Source: JBJHCA01 sp050485785
GTDB lineage: Bacteria > Bacteroidota > Bacteroidia > Chitinophagales > Saprospiraceae
Reading direction: 5' to 3'
Assembly (NCBI GenBank): GCA_050485785.1
Contig: JBJHCA010000022.1
Location: 1-39,543, forward strand
DNA: 39,543 bases
A model generated the notes under the pieces. The model was not told the origin of the DNA, made no database searches, and was given only the letters and a program-made list of their open reading frames with translations. The position numbers were made by a program, and so were the translations under genes. Position 1 is the stretch's first letter, and every line of letters starts with the position of its first letter. Below are positions 1 through 8,213 of the stretch, piece after piece.

Positions 1-798
1 TGTGGTATTGTGTACAATTAGCGTGCGGTGCTGCGGATCCATGTGATCGATGGCATAGTGGATAGCCGTTTTTCCCGTTGGTTTTAAGCCCGACATGCTG
101 ATACCGAATTGCGAAAATGTGGCCGGTATATCTGAAGGAGTGCCCATAAACAGTGCATTTTCATGTAGGGTCTCCTGATTGTGAATGCTGATGGTCAGTT
201 CATGGCCGGCCTGCTGCCACACTTCCCTCAATTTTTGGAAAAGGCCCGGCGATACACTGTATGGAGCATGAGGCACACAGGCTTTTTTATTGTACCCGCT
301 TTCAGTGTTCAGCTTGTTATACACTTCCATATACTGGCGGAAGGTGGATTCGGTGAGCTCATCGTTAAAAAAGTCAAACATCTCCACAAAGGTGTAATAA
401 GCCAGCCTACCGCTATGTTTGGTGTCGAAAGTATCGGGTTTGTTGGAAATGTCACCAACGGCCACAATACCGTTTGCGATCATTTCGTCCTCAGCTTTTT
501 TGATAGCTCTTTGTATGACAGAAGCTTCAAACTCCCTGAACTTAACCACATTGGTAATGAACGGCATCAGGCCGGTACCGGTATCCACCAGCTCCTTCAT
601 GTGTGAAAGCTCGAGATGGCAATGCGTATTGATCAATCCAGGGACTATCCACCCTGAGTGTATTTCGGGACTGATCCCGGGAAAATCGCTCCTAGTGCCA
701 AGGGCAGTAACAGTTCCGTGGCTGTTGACGGCTACCACACCATGATCAATGGGGCTGCCCAAAACAGGATATACCCTGTCCGCTGAAAAATATCTCAT
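1..798 (-). CDS. Amidohydrolase family protein (5' part, runs off the window)
   Basis: The frame is open from an ATG at 798 to the window edge, giving 266 residues. The metal-binding motif of the amidohydrolase superfamily, HCH after the sequence GLINT, is at residues 59-61 and follows a typical small N-terminal beta domain (residues 1-50). A HAPYSVSP segment and an SIHNQE segment further on match the substrate-pocket and third-ligand regions of the cytosine deaminase / S-adenosylhomocysteine deaminase branch. The C-terminal part with the catalytic Asp lies outside the window. These enzymes hydrolyse C-N bonds in aminated or cyclic substrates in the cytoplasm. The exact substrate cannot be told from this fragment. 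dnaN ends about 30 bases upstream of the start on the same strand, so the two may be co-transcribed. Confidence 0.85.
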   Translation of the reverse strand, partial: MRYFSADRVYPVLGSPIDHGVVAVNSHGTVTALGTRSDFPGISPEIHSGWIVPGLINTHCHLELSHMKELVDTGTGLMPFITNVVKFREFEASVIQRAIKKAEDEMIANGIVAVGDISNKPDTFDTKHSGRLAYYTFVEMFDFFNDELTESTFRQYMEVYNKLNTESGYNKKACVPHAPYSVSPGLFQKLREVWQQAGHELTISIHNQETLHENALFMGTPSDIPATFSQFGISMSGLKPTGKTAIHYAIDHMDPQHRTLIVHNTT

Positions 799-828
799 GT
801 TCAGAAAAAAGTGCGGTTAAAAACCCGG

Positions 829-1944
829 TTAGTAATTCACCAGAATAGGCATGATCAGCATGAGCAGACTATGACCTTCTTCCTCTTCGGTAGGCACTAT
901 GATCCCTGCCCGTCTTGGTTCTGACAGACAAATATTGACTTCGTCAGTATCCATAGCCACCAGCATTTCCATAAAGAACCTTGAGTTATAACCAGTAGTA
1001 ATACTTTCATGCTCGTAGGTACAAGCTATGGTTTCTTTGGCTTCGTTGTTGAAATCCACATCGCGGCTCACAATAGTCAATTGATTGTCTTCGGCGGTGA
1101 ACATAGCTTGAAAGGTGGTTTTGTTGGCAAAAATTGAAACCCGTCTCAGTGTTCGTATCAGCTTTTGTCTGTCAACCGTAATGATCTTATCGTTATTGAG
1201 CGGAATTACTGCCGAATAATCAGGGAACTGGCTTTCGATAAGTCTTACCACAAACTCAACGTCTTCAAAGTGAAAGAAAACATTGCTTTCGGTAAACTTC
1301 ATCACTACATCCCCTTCATCCGGAAGTACATTTTTAAGCAGGTTCAACGCTTTGCGGGGAGCGATAAATGAAGTGGACACATCGCTTTGCAGGCCACTGA
1401 AGCCGCATTTCACCAACTTGTGGGCATCGGTGGATACAAAGTGGATCTTATTGAAATTGATATCAAAAAACACACCGCCCATAGCCGGGCGCAGCTCATC
1501 GGTTGAGGTGGCAAAAAGCGTTTTCACAATACCATTGTACAATACTTTGGCCGGGATTACCAGCTGGCCTGTGTCTTCTGCAATGGTTCTGGCCGGATAA
1601 TCTTCGCCGGGTTCAACGGCCAGTTTGTAATGGCCGGAGAGCGATTCGATACTCAGGCTGTAGGTCTCTTCGTCCACTGTCATGGAAACCGGCTGCTCTT
1701 CAAGCGCTTTCAGGGTTTCGAGCAACAAGCGTGACGGAACAACGATATTGCAATCTCCATCGGCCTGCACAGGCAGGTGAGTGGAGATGGAAGTTTCCAG
1801 GTCGGTGGCCCTGATCTCCAGGTTCTGGTTTTTTATTATAAAATGGAATCCATCAAGAATCGGCATAACGGGATTGGACGACAAAGCACCGCTTACAGAC
1901 TGTAAATGACGGAGCAGGTCGCCTGAGGAAACAGTAATTTTCAT
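829..1944 (-). CDS. dnaN: DNA polymerase III subunit beta (sliding clamp)
   Basis: This encodes 371 residues, the normal length for the bacterial sliding clamp. The clamp forms a dimeric ring around DNA and tethers the replicative polymerase and other repair proteins. The protein starts MKITVSSGDLLRHLQSV, contains the PILDGFHF segment of domain I, and ends with the MLIMPILVNY tail that corresponds to the clamp's protein-binding C terminus. The three-domain organisation fits the full length. The start at 1944 is an ATG preceded on the same strand by a perfect TAATTTTG minus-7 element. The gene diverges from recG. It is not next to dnaA, which is common in Bacteroidota. Confidence 0.98.
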   Translation of the reverse strand: MKITVSSGDLLRHLQSVSGALSSNPVMPILDGFHFIIKNQNLEIRATDLETSISTHLPVQADGDCNIVVPSRLLLETLKALEEQPVSMTVDEETYSLSIESLSGHYKLAVEPGEDYPARTIAEDTGQLVIPAKVLYNGIVKTLFATSTDELRPAMGGVFFDINFNKIHFVSTDAHKLVKCGFSGLQSDVSTSFIAPRKALNLLKNVLPDEGDVVMKFTESNVFFHFEDVEFVVRLIESQFPDYSAVIPLNNDKIITVDRQKLIRTLRRVSIFANKTTFQAMFTAEDNQLTIVSRDVDFNNEAKETIACTYEHESITTGYNSRFFMEMLVAMDTDEVNICLSEPRRAGIIVPTEEEEGHSLLMLIMPILVNY

Positions 1945-1993
1945 ATAAACCGGGTTTGAATTTCGGATGATTTTAATGAGTCGTGAAGTTAGA

Positions 1994-2001
1994 CAAAATT
2001 A
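1994..2001 (-). promoter_or_regulatory. Minus-7 promoter element of dnaN
   Basis: Read on the minus strand this is TAATTTTG, an exact match to the Bacteroidota sigma-ABfr minus-7 consensus TAnnTTTG. It lies 49 bases before the dnaN start codon. I see no clear TTTG minus-33 element at the expected spacing. Confidence 0.5.
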
Positions 2002-2063
2002 CATCATATCTTTCAGGCTACCCATTAAATTCTTCAATAGTGTGCCCCAAAGGCCTATTTATT

Positions 2064-2071
2064 TAGTTTTG
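2064..2071 (+). promoter_or_regulatory. Minus-7 promoter element of recG
   Basis: TAGTTTTG is an exact match to TAnnTTTG. It ends 22 bases before the recG ATG, inside the 149-base region shared with the divergent dnaN promoter. A minus-33 element is not obvious. Confidence 0.5.
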
Positions 2072-2093
2072 CAAATCCCATTTAGATGAACTG

Positions 2094-4202
2094 ATGGAAA
2101 ACAATATACTGGATACTGAAATCACCTATCTGAAAGGCGTTGGAACACAGCGCGCATCAATACTGGCTTCGGAACTGGGGATCAGCACATATGGAGACCT
2201 TCTTCAACATTTCCCTTTCCGGTATATTGACAAAACGCGTATAAGCTCCATCGCGTCACTTCATGCCGACTCAGGCGACACCATGGTAGAAGGGATCATT
2301 GCTCAGGTAGTAATGCAGGGAACCGGCAGATCAAGACGGCTGACTGCCCTGATAGATGACGGAACGGGAAAGTTGCAGCTCGTCTGGTTCAAAGCTTTCA
2401 AAACCATGGCCGACAAGCTGCAGCCGGGTTTGCATATACAGGCATTTGGAAGGATTACCTGGTATAGCGGCCGGCCGGCAATAGCCCATCCTGAATGGGA
2501 CACCATTAAAGTTACCGGGCAAACTGCTCAGGTACTTGAAGCAGTGTACAGCACTACAGATAAACTAAAGAAGTCAGGGCTCGACACCAGGGGGTTCAGA
2601 CGTCTTCAAACGGAACTTTTTCGCATCCTGGAAAAAAATCCGGTATCTGATCCGTTTCCGGAGTATATCAGACATCGAATGCAATTGCTTCCTCTTATGG
2701 AATCACTGCAAACTATTCATTTTCCCGCAGATGAGCTATCTGTTTCCAGAGCCAGACACCGGCTGAAGTTTGAAGAACTGTTCATGATGCAATTGCGGTT
2801 GCTTCAATCCAAATCAGAGCGCGAGCATATTAGTATAGGTTACCGGTTTCCGCTGGTTGGCAATAAGTTTCATGCATTTTACAAAAATCATCTGCACTTC
2901 GAGCTCACGGAAGCTCAAAAACGCGTAATCAAGGAGATCAGAAAAGATCTGGGCAGCGGCAGACAAATGAACAGACTGCTTCAGGGAGATGTGGGCAGTG
3001 GCAAAACCATTGTAGCCCTGATGGCCATGCTCATAGCCATGGACAACGGATATCAAGTGTGCCTGATGGCACCCACGGAAATTCTGGCTCAGCAGCATTT
3101 TCACGGCATCACCGAAATGGTCAAGGGGCTGGGTATCAATATAGCCTTTCTCTCCGGGAGTGTCAAGTCAAGAACGCGAAAGCAGGTACTGCAGGCTTTG
3201 CATGATGGAGTACTTCATATGATTATTGGCACTCATGCCATTATTGAAGACCCGGTAAGTTTTAAGAACCTGGGCTTGGCCATTATTGATGAACAGCACC
3301 GGTTTGGAGTTAAGCAACGCGCTGCCCTGTGGAGTAAAAGCCAGCCTCACCCGCCCCATGTGCTTGTAATGACTGCTACACCCATTCCTAGAACTCTGGC
3401 CATGTCGATGTACGGTGATCTGGACGTTTCGGTGATCGATGAGCTCCCACCGGGCAGAAAACCCGTAAAAACCATCCATCAGTACGAACATATGCGGTAC
3501 CGCGTATTTGATTTTATACTCCAAAAAGTAAACGAAGGTCGCCAAGTTTATATCGTGTATCCCCTGATTGATGAAAGTGAAGTAATGGACCTCAACAATC
3601 TCAACGAAGGCTATGAAGCGGTAAGAAAAGAGTTTGGCCCCAAAGGCATTCATGTCAGTATTGTTCATGGCAGAATGAAGAGTGCTGACAAGGAAATGGA
3701 AATGCAGCGATTTGTAAAAAACGAAACCCAGATCATGGTGGCAACCACAGTAATTGAGGTGGGAGTTAATGTACCCAATGCCAGTATCATGGTAATCGAA
3801 AATGCAGAGCGCTTCGGCTTGTCCCAGTTACATCAGTTACGGGGAAGAGTAGGTCGCGGGGCGGATCAATCGTATTGCATACTCATGACACAGCCTGAAA
3901 TTGGCGCAGATGCCCGAACCCGCATTGAGACCATGGTCAAAAGCCAGGATGGTTTTAACATAGCGGAGGTGGATATGCAACTTCGCGGCCCGGGCAATAT
4001 TGAAGGCGTTCAGCAAAGCGGGCTGGCTCAGCTTAAAATTGCAGATCTCAACACTGACGGTGACTTGTTGCGCAAAGCCAGGCAGGTAGCTCAGTACATA
4101 ATTCAAAACGACCCTACTCTGGATGAACCGAGACACAAGATGCTCAAGGTCTATTTAAAGGCTTACCGGAAAAGGGCAAAAAATTGGAGCAGAATCAGCT
4201 GA
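2094..4202 (+). CDS. recG: ATP-dependent DNA helicase RecG
   Basis: This encodes 702 residues, the usual RecG length. RecG is a superfamily 2 DNA translocase that remodels stalled replication forks and Holliday junctions. The N-terminal wedge (OB-fold) domain covers about residues 1-240. The helicase core then shows a Walker A GDVGSGKT near residue 298, a DEQHRFG box near 399, TATPIPRTL for motif III, and QLRGRVGRG for motif VI near 579. The RecG-specific C-terminal TRG region follows. The ATG at 2094 overlaps the TGA of a two-codon reading frame (ATG AAC TGA at 2086-2094), so initiation could involve re-start. The stop is at 4200-4202 and about 187 bases separate it from the next gene. Confidence 0.98.
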   Translation: MENNILDTEITYLKGVGTQRASILASELGISTYGDLLQHFPFRYIDKTRISSIASLHADSGDTMVEGIIAQVVMQGTGRSRRLTALIDDGTGKLQLVWFKAFKTMADKLQPGLHIQAFGRITWYSGRPAIAHPEWDTIKVTGQTAQVLEAVYSTTDKLKKSGLDTRGFRRLQTELFRILEKNPVSDPFPEYIRHRMQLLPLMESLQTIHFPADELSVSRARHRLKFEELFMMQLRLLQSKSEREHISIGYRFPLVGNKFHAFYKNHLHFELTEAQKRVIKEIRKDLGSGRQMNRLLQGDVGSGKTIVALMAMLIAMDNGYQVCLMAPTEILAQQHFHGITEMVKGLGINIAFLSGSVKSRTRKQVLQALHDGVLHMIIGTHAIIEDPVSFKNLGLAIIDEQHRFGVKQRAALWSKSQPHPPHVLVMTATPIPRTLAMSMYGDLDVSVIDELPPGRKPVKTIHQYEHMRYRVFDFILQKVNEGRQVYIVYPLIDESEVMDLNNLNEGYEAVRKEFGPKGIHVSIVHGRMKSADKEMEMQRFVKNETQIMVATTVIEVGVNVPNASIMVIENAERFGLSQLHQLRGRVGRGADQSYCILMTQPEIGADARTRIETMVKSQDGFNIAEVDMQLRGPGNIEGVQQSGLAQLKIADLNTDGDLLRKARQVAQYIIQNDPTLDEPRHKMLKVYLKAYRKRAKNWSRIS

Positions 4203-4389
4203 TTGGCTTACCCTCTTCAAGTCAAAAAAAGGCGCCATATTGTCATAGTCCTCGCGATATTTACTGCCATATTGGCCACTTTCTGTCAAAATGTACTGTT
4301 TTTTGTGTCTGGAAAGCCACGGCATATCCTTTGTATACAATGGGTTGAAAGCATCATAATTACATTGTTAAACCTAAAACGATAAAGCC

Positions 4390-4827
4390 ATGAAACTGAT
4401 AACCAGATCAAGCCTGCCCGTCAATCCGCTGGGAGAATTGATGGAGAACTTCTTCAACCGCGACATGGAATTTTTTGGCAACAGTCGCAATTCTTTGCGT
4501 ATGCCATCAGTGAACGTTGAAGAAACCGACACCGCTTACACTATGGAAGTTGCCGCACCGGGGCTGAACAAGAATGATATTAACCTTGCCCTCGACGACA
4601 ATTTGTTGACCATTTCTGCAGAACGGAAAGAAGAAACTGAGAAGACCGAGAAAAACTACACACGCAGGGAGTTCAGCTTTACAAGCTTCAAGCGTTCGTT
4701 TCACCTTCCTGACAACGTGAATATTGAGAAAATTACAGCCAATTACAAAGACGGTATCCTATACATTCAGGTACCCAAACTTGTTGACGAAAAAGTGAAC
4801 AAAAACAGAGTGATTAAGATCAGCTAA
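4390..4827 (+). CDS. Hsp20/alpha-crystallin small heat shock protein
   Basis: This is a 145-residue cytoplasmic small heat shock protein, an ATP-independent holdase. The alpha-crystallin domain runs from about residue 35 to 140. It opens with PSVNVEETDTAYTMEVAAPGL, contains the ISAERKEE turn, and has the GILYIQVPK strand that corresponds to the conserved GVL motif. The C-terminal RVIKIS contains the I-x-I motif used for oligomer assembly. The gene stands alone: about 187 bases separate it from recG and a strong terminator follows directly. No HrcA/CIRCE palindrome is visible upstream, so the heat regulation is not explained by the sequence. Confidence 0.95.
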   Translation: MKLITRSSLPVNPLGELMENFFNRDMEFFGNSRNSLRMPSVNVEETDTAYTMEVAAPGLNKNDINLALDDNLLTISAERKEETEKTEKNYTRREFSFTSFKRSFHLPDNVNIEKITANYKDGILYIQVPKLVDEKVNKNRVIKIS

Positions 4828-4857
4828 TCTAAGGAACTATTGGTTTGATAGAAGGTG

Positions 4858-4894
4858 AAGTGGTCCGTCCGTATTGGGCGGGCCACTTTTTTTG
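4858..4894 (+). terminator. Rho-independent terminator after hsp20
   Basis: A 12-bp stem pairs 4859-4870 with 4876-4887 and includes two G-T wobble pairs. The loop is GTATT. Six T residues follow the 3' arm, continuing into a T-rich stretch. This is the clearest intrinsic terminator in the window. Confidence 0.9.
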
Positions 4895-5013
4895 TTTTGC
4901 TGCGTACAAAAAAATGACTAGAATGTAAAGAAGGGAATTGACAACATCACCGGAACAGCAGATTGCCAAATAATCCTGGATAATGTGTAAGTTCGCCGGA
5001 AATTCATCTTACT

Positions 5014-5550
5014 GTGGAACTGGCAACACTGATCAAATCTGTCTGGTCTTATTCACCTGCGGCAAGAGTTCTGCTGATCACTTTTATGGCGGTCACCCTC
5101 CTCACCCATATCGCGGGTATTCAGCAAACCCCATTTTTCATTTGGGGCATGTATTCCGAAAAATACAGCCAACAGAACGAGTATCATTACTACCGGGTAG
5201 TGGCTGACGGAAAGCTGGTCAATCCGTTCAGTACTATGTATCACCCGGCCAGGCATCTTCTGTACAGGAGTTTACAGGACTGGGAGAAAATGCATCGGCT
5301 TGAAGGCGGAGATATTTTACTGGATTACATGGAGAATAAAGTACCAGACGTATCCTGGCAAGAAAAGGCATGGTTTATGGCCGGACTAAATTCCCGGGAT
5401 GAATTCATGGCCTATCCCGAATGGTTTAAGCGATACCTTGGGCGTGTAACCGGTACGGCACCGCATCACATTTCAGTATACCGGGTAACTGTTACCGGAA
5501 GTCATGGTGCATATATAGAAATTGCCAGTGTTAAGCTGTTCGATATATGA
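5014..5550 (+). CDS. Membrane-anchored hypothetical protein
   Basis: This encodes 178 residues from a GTG start. I do not recognise a named family. A hydrophobic segment at about residues 17-37 (ARVLLITFMAVTLLTHIAGI) should act as a signal anchor. The rest is a soluble domain rich in Tyr, His and Trp, likely on the outer face of the inner membrane. The stop overlaps the ATG of the next gene (ATGATG at 5547-5552), so it is translationally coupled to the HTTM-like protein. A small partner protein for that membrane protein is the simplest guess. GTG at 5014 is chosen because the next ATG would cut into the membrane anchor. Confidence 0.8.
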   Translation: MELATLIKSVWSYSPAARVLLITFMAVTLLTHIAGIQQTPFFIWGMYSEKYSQQNEYHYYRVVADGKLVNPFSTMYHPARHLLYRSLQDWEKMHRLEGGDILLDYMENKVPDVSWQEKAWFMAGLNSRDEFMAYPEWFKRYLGRVTGTAPHHISVYRVTVTGSHGAYIEIASVKLFDI

Positions 5551-6419
5551 TGGCATACTCCACCACCGACACGCAACTTATGATCAGACGGACAGTGCTG
5601 CTGGCTGTTGCCGTGTCGCTTATTTACAGATTCATTGCTGTCAGTTATCCCCATCAGATGGAAGAACCCTTGCTCACGTCACCCGGGCTGGATCTTTTTT
5701 ACTGGTTTTGGATACTCACCGGAATGGCTGAACTGATGACCGCTACTGTATATGGATACATACACATGGCAGCACTTTGGATTTTGCTGATCATAGCATG
5801 GTTCAGGCCGTTTCAGGGGATTTGGTTTGGCCTTATTGCGTTGTTCTTTCTCACTTTTATGGTCAATTACAATTTGTACAGCGGACACCATACACACTGT
5901 GCCTGGGGCATTTTTCTTGCAACACTGGCACTGGCAGCCACCCGTCCTGTGGCTTTTGGCATTTCCTGGAGTGCATTACGTTTGTACGCATGCTATCTTT
6001 ACGGCTCGGCATTTTTGTGGAAACTGTTCAGAGGTTCGCTGTGGCATAGCGAGCAAGCCAGGACTGTACTGGAAGTTAACCTGGCTCACTATATGCACTT
6101 GCACCCCGACACATTGCTGACCCAGGTCTATGAGTTTCTTTTGGTGTACAGTATTGTACTTTTTCTGCTGTATTGCCTGGCTATGGCTATTGAATGCGTG
6201 TTTTTAGCCGGTTTTTTTACCCGAAGGTGGGATGGCATTTTGTTTTTTGTGCCCATACTGCTGCACAGCGGTACCTATTTCATGGCAGATGTCATGTTTT
6301 TTGAAATGCTTGTATTAAATTTAGCCTTTATTCCGGCCCGATATTGGGCATCGGCAGCAAAAAAAATTGATCAGTTAAACACTTTACTCCATGCAAAAGC
6401 GAACCATACCTCTGGTTGA
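5547..6419 (+). CDS. HTTM-like (gamma-carboxylase-related) multipass membrane protein
   Basis: This encodes 290 residues with about seven or eight hydrophobic helices. The layout resembles the HTTM domain, the membrane part related to vitamin K-dependent gamma-carboxylase: a short helix, then FYWFWILTGMAEL, a YSGHHTHCAW segment after the third or fourth helix, SALRLYACYLYGSAFLWKL, and a C-terminal LLHSGTYFMADVMFFEML segment. The family assignment rests on this general pattern and is not certain. No catalytic residue assignment can be made. The gene overlaps its upstream neighbour by 4 bases and the oxygenase downstream by 29 bases, so all three are almost certainly made from one transcript. 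Confidence 0.7.
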   Translation: MMAYSTTDTQLMIRRTVLLAVAVSLIYRFIAVSYPHQMEEPLLTSPGLDLFYWFWILTGMAELMTATVYGYIHMAALWILLIIAWFRPFQGIWFGLIALFFLTFMVNYNLYSGHHTHCAWGIFLATLALAATRPVAFGISWSALRLYACYLYGSAFLWKLFRGSLWHSEQARTVLEVNLAHYMHLHPDTLLTQVYEFLLVYSIVLFLLYCLAMAIECVFLAGFFTRRWDGILFFVPILLHSGTYFMADVMFFEMLVLNLAFIPARYWASAAKKIDQLNTLLHAKANHTSG

Positions 6420-7344
6420 TCTTTCCCAATACAGAAACGGAAGCGAAAAAGAACAAAAAGAATTCATCAGGATGCTGGGTAATGCATTCAATGATATGGG
6501 ATTTGTTGGCGTAATCCATCATGACATTCCCGATGACCTTGTCAATTTGTTTTATGAAACGGCCTATAAGTTCTTTGCGCTGCCCGACAATACAAAAAGA
6601 AAATACGAGATACCTGAATTGGCAGGTCAGCGGGGCTATACTTCATTCGGCCGGGAAAAAGCCAAACAATCCGAAGTGGCCGATCTCAAAGAGTTTTTCC
6701 AGATCGGTCAGGAAGTTGAACATTCTCATCCGCTCAAGGCCGAATACCCCGACAACATCCATGTGGATGAAATGCCTGAGTTTACCCTGACCGGCATTCG
6801 GCTTTACAGAGAATTTGAAAAAGCCGGGGCTGATCTTCTCAGAGCTATTGCTGAGTTTCTCGATCTTGGGCGTGATTATTTTGATCCCAAAATCGACAAA
6901 GGCAACAGTATACTTCGCGCTATTCACTACCCGCCCATTACCTCAGAACCGGCATCGGCAATCAGGGCCGAAGAACATGAAGATATCAACCTGATTACAT
7001 TACTGGTTGGTGCATCGGCGGGTGGCCTTCAACTGCAAAACAAAAAGGGTGAATGGCTGGACATCCAACCGGAGGCCAATGAAATAGTAGTCAATGTAGG
7101 TGATATGCTTCAACGACTGACCAACAATGTTCTCAAATCCACCACCCACAGAGTGGTTAACCCGTCAAGAGAACTTTGGCATACTCCGCGGTTGTCAATC
7201 CCTTTCTTCCTGCATCCCAAATCCAGCATGGACCTCACCTGCCTAAGGCAATGTATTTCAGACAGCAACCCCCGTGCCTATGAACCCATTACTGCCGGTG
7301 AATACCTGGACGAAAGGCTGAAAGAAATTGGGTTGAAAAAATAA
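6391..7344 (+). CDS. Isopenicillin N synthase-like 2-oxoglutarate/Fe(II) oxygenase
   Basis: This encodes 317 residues, typical for the isopenicillin N synthase / ACC oxidase-like family of soluble non-haem iron oxygenases. The N-terminal DIOX_N part (IPLVDLSQY through about residue 115) is followed by the double-stranded beta-helix core. The iron ligands are His196 and Asp198 (HED) and His253 (STTHRVV). The RxS motif that binds 2-oxoglutarate is Arg267-x-Ser269. All key residues are present, so the protein should be active. The substrate is unknown; homologues hydroxylate or desaturate many small molecules. Its start lies 29 bases inside the upstream membrane-protein gene. It ends 32 bases before the convergent pseudokinase gene. 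Confidence 0.92.
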   Translation: MQKRTIPLVDLSQYRNGSEKEQKEFIRMLGNAFNDMGFVGVIHHDIPDDLVNLFYETAYKFFALPDNTKRKYEIPELAGQRGYTSFGREKAKQSEVADLKEFFQIGQEVEHSHPLKAEYPDNIHVDEMPEFTLTGIRLYREFEKAGADLLRAIAEFLDLGRDYFDPKIDKGNSILRAIHYPPITSEPASAIRAEEHEDINLITLLVGASAGGLQLQNKKGEWLDIQPEANEIVVNVGDMLQRLTNNVLKSTTHRVVNPSRELWHTPRLSIPFFLHPKSSMDLTCLRQCISDSNPRAYEPITAGEYLDERLKEIGLKK

Positions 7345-7366
7345 CGCGGTATAGAAACTGGCATTA

Positions 7367-7388
7367 TCGGATCTGATCAATGATCCGA
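7367..7388. other. Inverted repeat between convergent genes
   Basis: A perfect 7-bp inverted repeat, TCGGATC (7367-7373) and GATCCGA (7382-7388), has an 8-base loop. It overlaps the stop codon of the pseudokinase gene. No T-run follows on either strand, so it is at best a weak bidirectional terminator. Confidence 0.35.
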
Positions 7389-8213
7389 ATCACAAAAAGG
7401 CAGCCGGTACACAAAACCATCGATAGCTTCTTTGTATTCAAACACAGGGTAGCTTTCTTTATCCGGTTTGTAAAACTCCGCCCATCCCTGATACAGCAAG
7501 CTACACCAGGGCGCAGACGATATCTGATCAGCCAAGGTTGACCATGGTTTGATGCCTGTGTCTTCAGTTTGACGGATTTGGATTTCAATGCATAAAAACC
7601 GGACATTATCATCGGCATAAACCCTGAAATCAACTTCTGCCGGCCCGGTCGGAACCAGAAACTGAATAATTCTTCTGGCCATGGGTACCATGGCCATGGC
7701 GGGAATGGTGAAGTGACCCCACTCATGCATGGATAATGTATGCAGCATTCCTGAAAACCGGTCACCGGATACCGACCTCGACAACCGCAAATAGTTTTCC
7801 AGTATTTTGAGTTCTGTTTCTGCCACAGATTCTTCCACGGAAGAGGATTTAAGCCCCAGACGCAACAAATCGGAAAAATCACTAAGCATCACTGCTGCAT
7901 CATCCCGTTTGTCGGCCCTGACCAACCTGGCCACAGTATTGAAAAACAGTTCCATATCCTGATCGTACATAAGCTCGCGCAAGGTTTCCATTCTGTACGA
8001 CCAACGCATGGCAGCAGCCTCAGAACTTCCCGTGCTTCCGGGTTGATAAACGGCTCCGTGCACCCGGTGAAAAAACCGGGGATCAATGGGTTGATTGAGG
8101 ACAATACTCATCATTGTGCAAGCCTGCTTATGCATTCCCTCATTAGCCAGCCGTTCAGCTTCTCTGGCAATCTGATCCAGGTTGTCCATATAATAAGCGC
8201 TATCCATTGGCAT
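7377..8213 (-). CDS. Degenerate LytS-type histidine kinase (pseudokinase)
   Basis: This encodes 278 residues. Residues 85-190 follow the His_kinase (PF06580, LytS-type) pattern of the kinase encoded just upstream: ELFFNTVARL matches HFLFNCLNSM, SDFSDLLRLGL matches SQIRSILSYRF, ELKILENYLRL matches ELQFLYDYLCM, and TIPAMAMVPMARRIIQFL matches RIAPMIIQPILENAIKHG. The key residues are gone. The phosphoacceptor His position is Glu88, the N-box Glu-Asn pair is Arg-Arg, and there is no DxGxG ATP-binding motif. It therefore cannot autophosphorylate or bind ATP in the usual way. No signal peptide or membrane segment is seen. The start overlaps the kinase stop by 14 bases, which suggests coupled translation in a fixed ratio. 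A regulator or dimer partner of the kinase is the likely role. Confidence 0.8.
   Translation of the reverse strand: MPMDSAYYMDNLDQIAREAERLANEGMHKQACTMMSIVLNQPIDPRFFHRVHGAVYQPGSTGSSEAAAMRWSYRMETLRELMYDQDMELFFNTVARLVRADKRDDAAVMLSDFSDLLRLGLKSSSVEESVAETELKILENYLRLSRSVSGDRFSGMLHTLSMHEWGHFTIPAMAMVPMARRIIQFLVPTGPAEVDFRVYADDNVRFLCIEIQIRQTEDTGIKPWSTLADQISSAPWCSLLYQGWAEFYKPDKESYPVFEYKEAIDGFVYRLPFCDSDH

Noticed and set aside
4230..4275. Short direct repeat of GCCATATTG in the recG-hsp20 gap
   Set aside because: Two 9-base copies in an AT-rich spacer are not enough to support a regulatory or mobile element.
4155..4340. A 61-codon minus-strand frame overlapping the 3' end of recG, with a protein-like sequence
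   Set aside because: It overlaps recG by almost 50 bases, has no recognisable domain, and no promoter element precedes it. The region is more likely an intergenic spacer.
4203..4385. A 60-codon plus-strand frame starting with TTG directly after the recG stop
   Set aside because: It has a hydrophobic stretch but a weak start, no homology that I recognise, and lies in an AT-rich gap. It may be chance.
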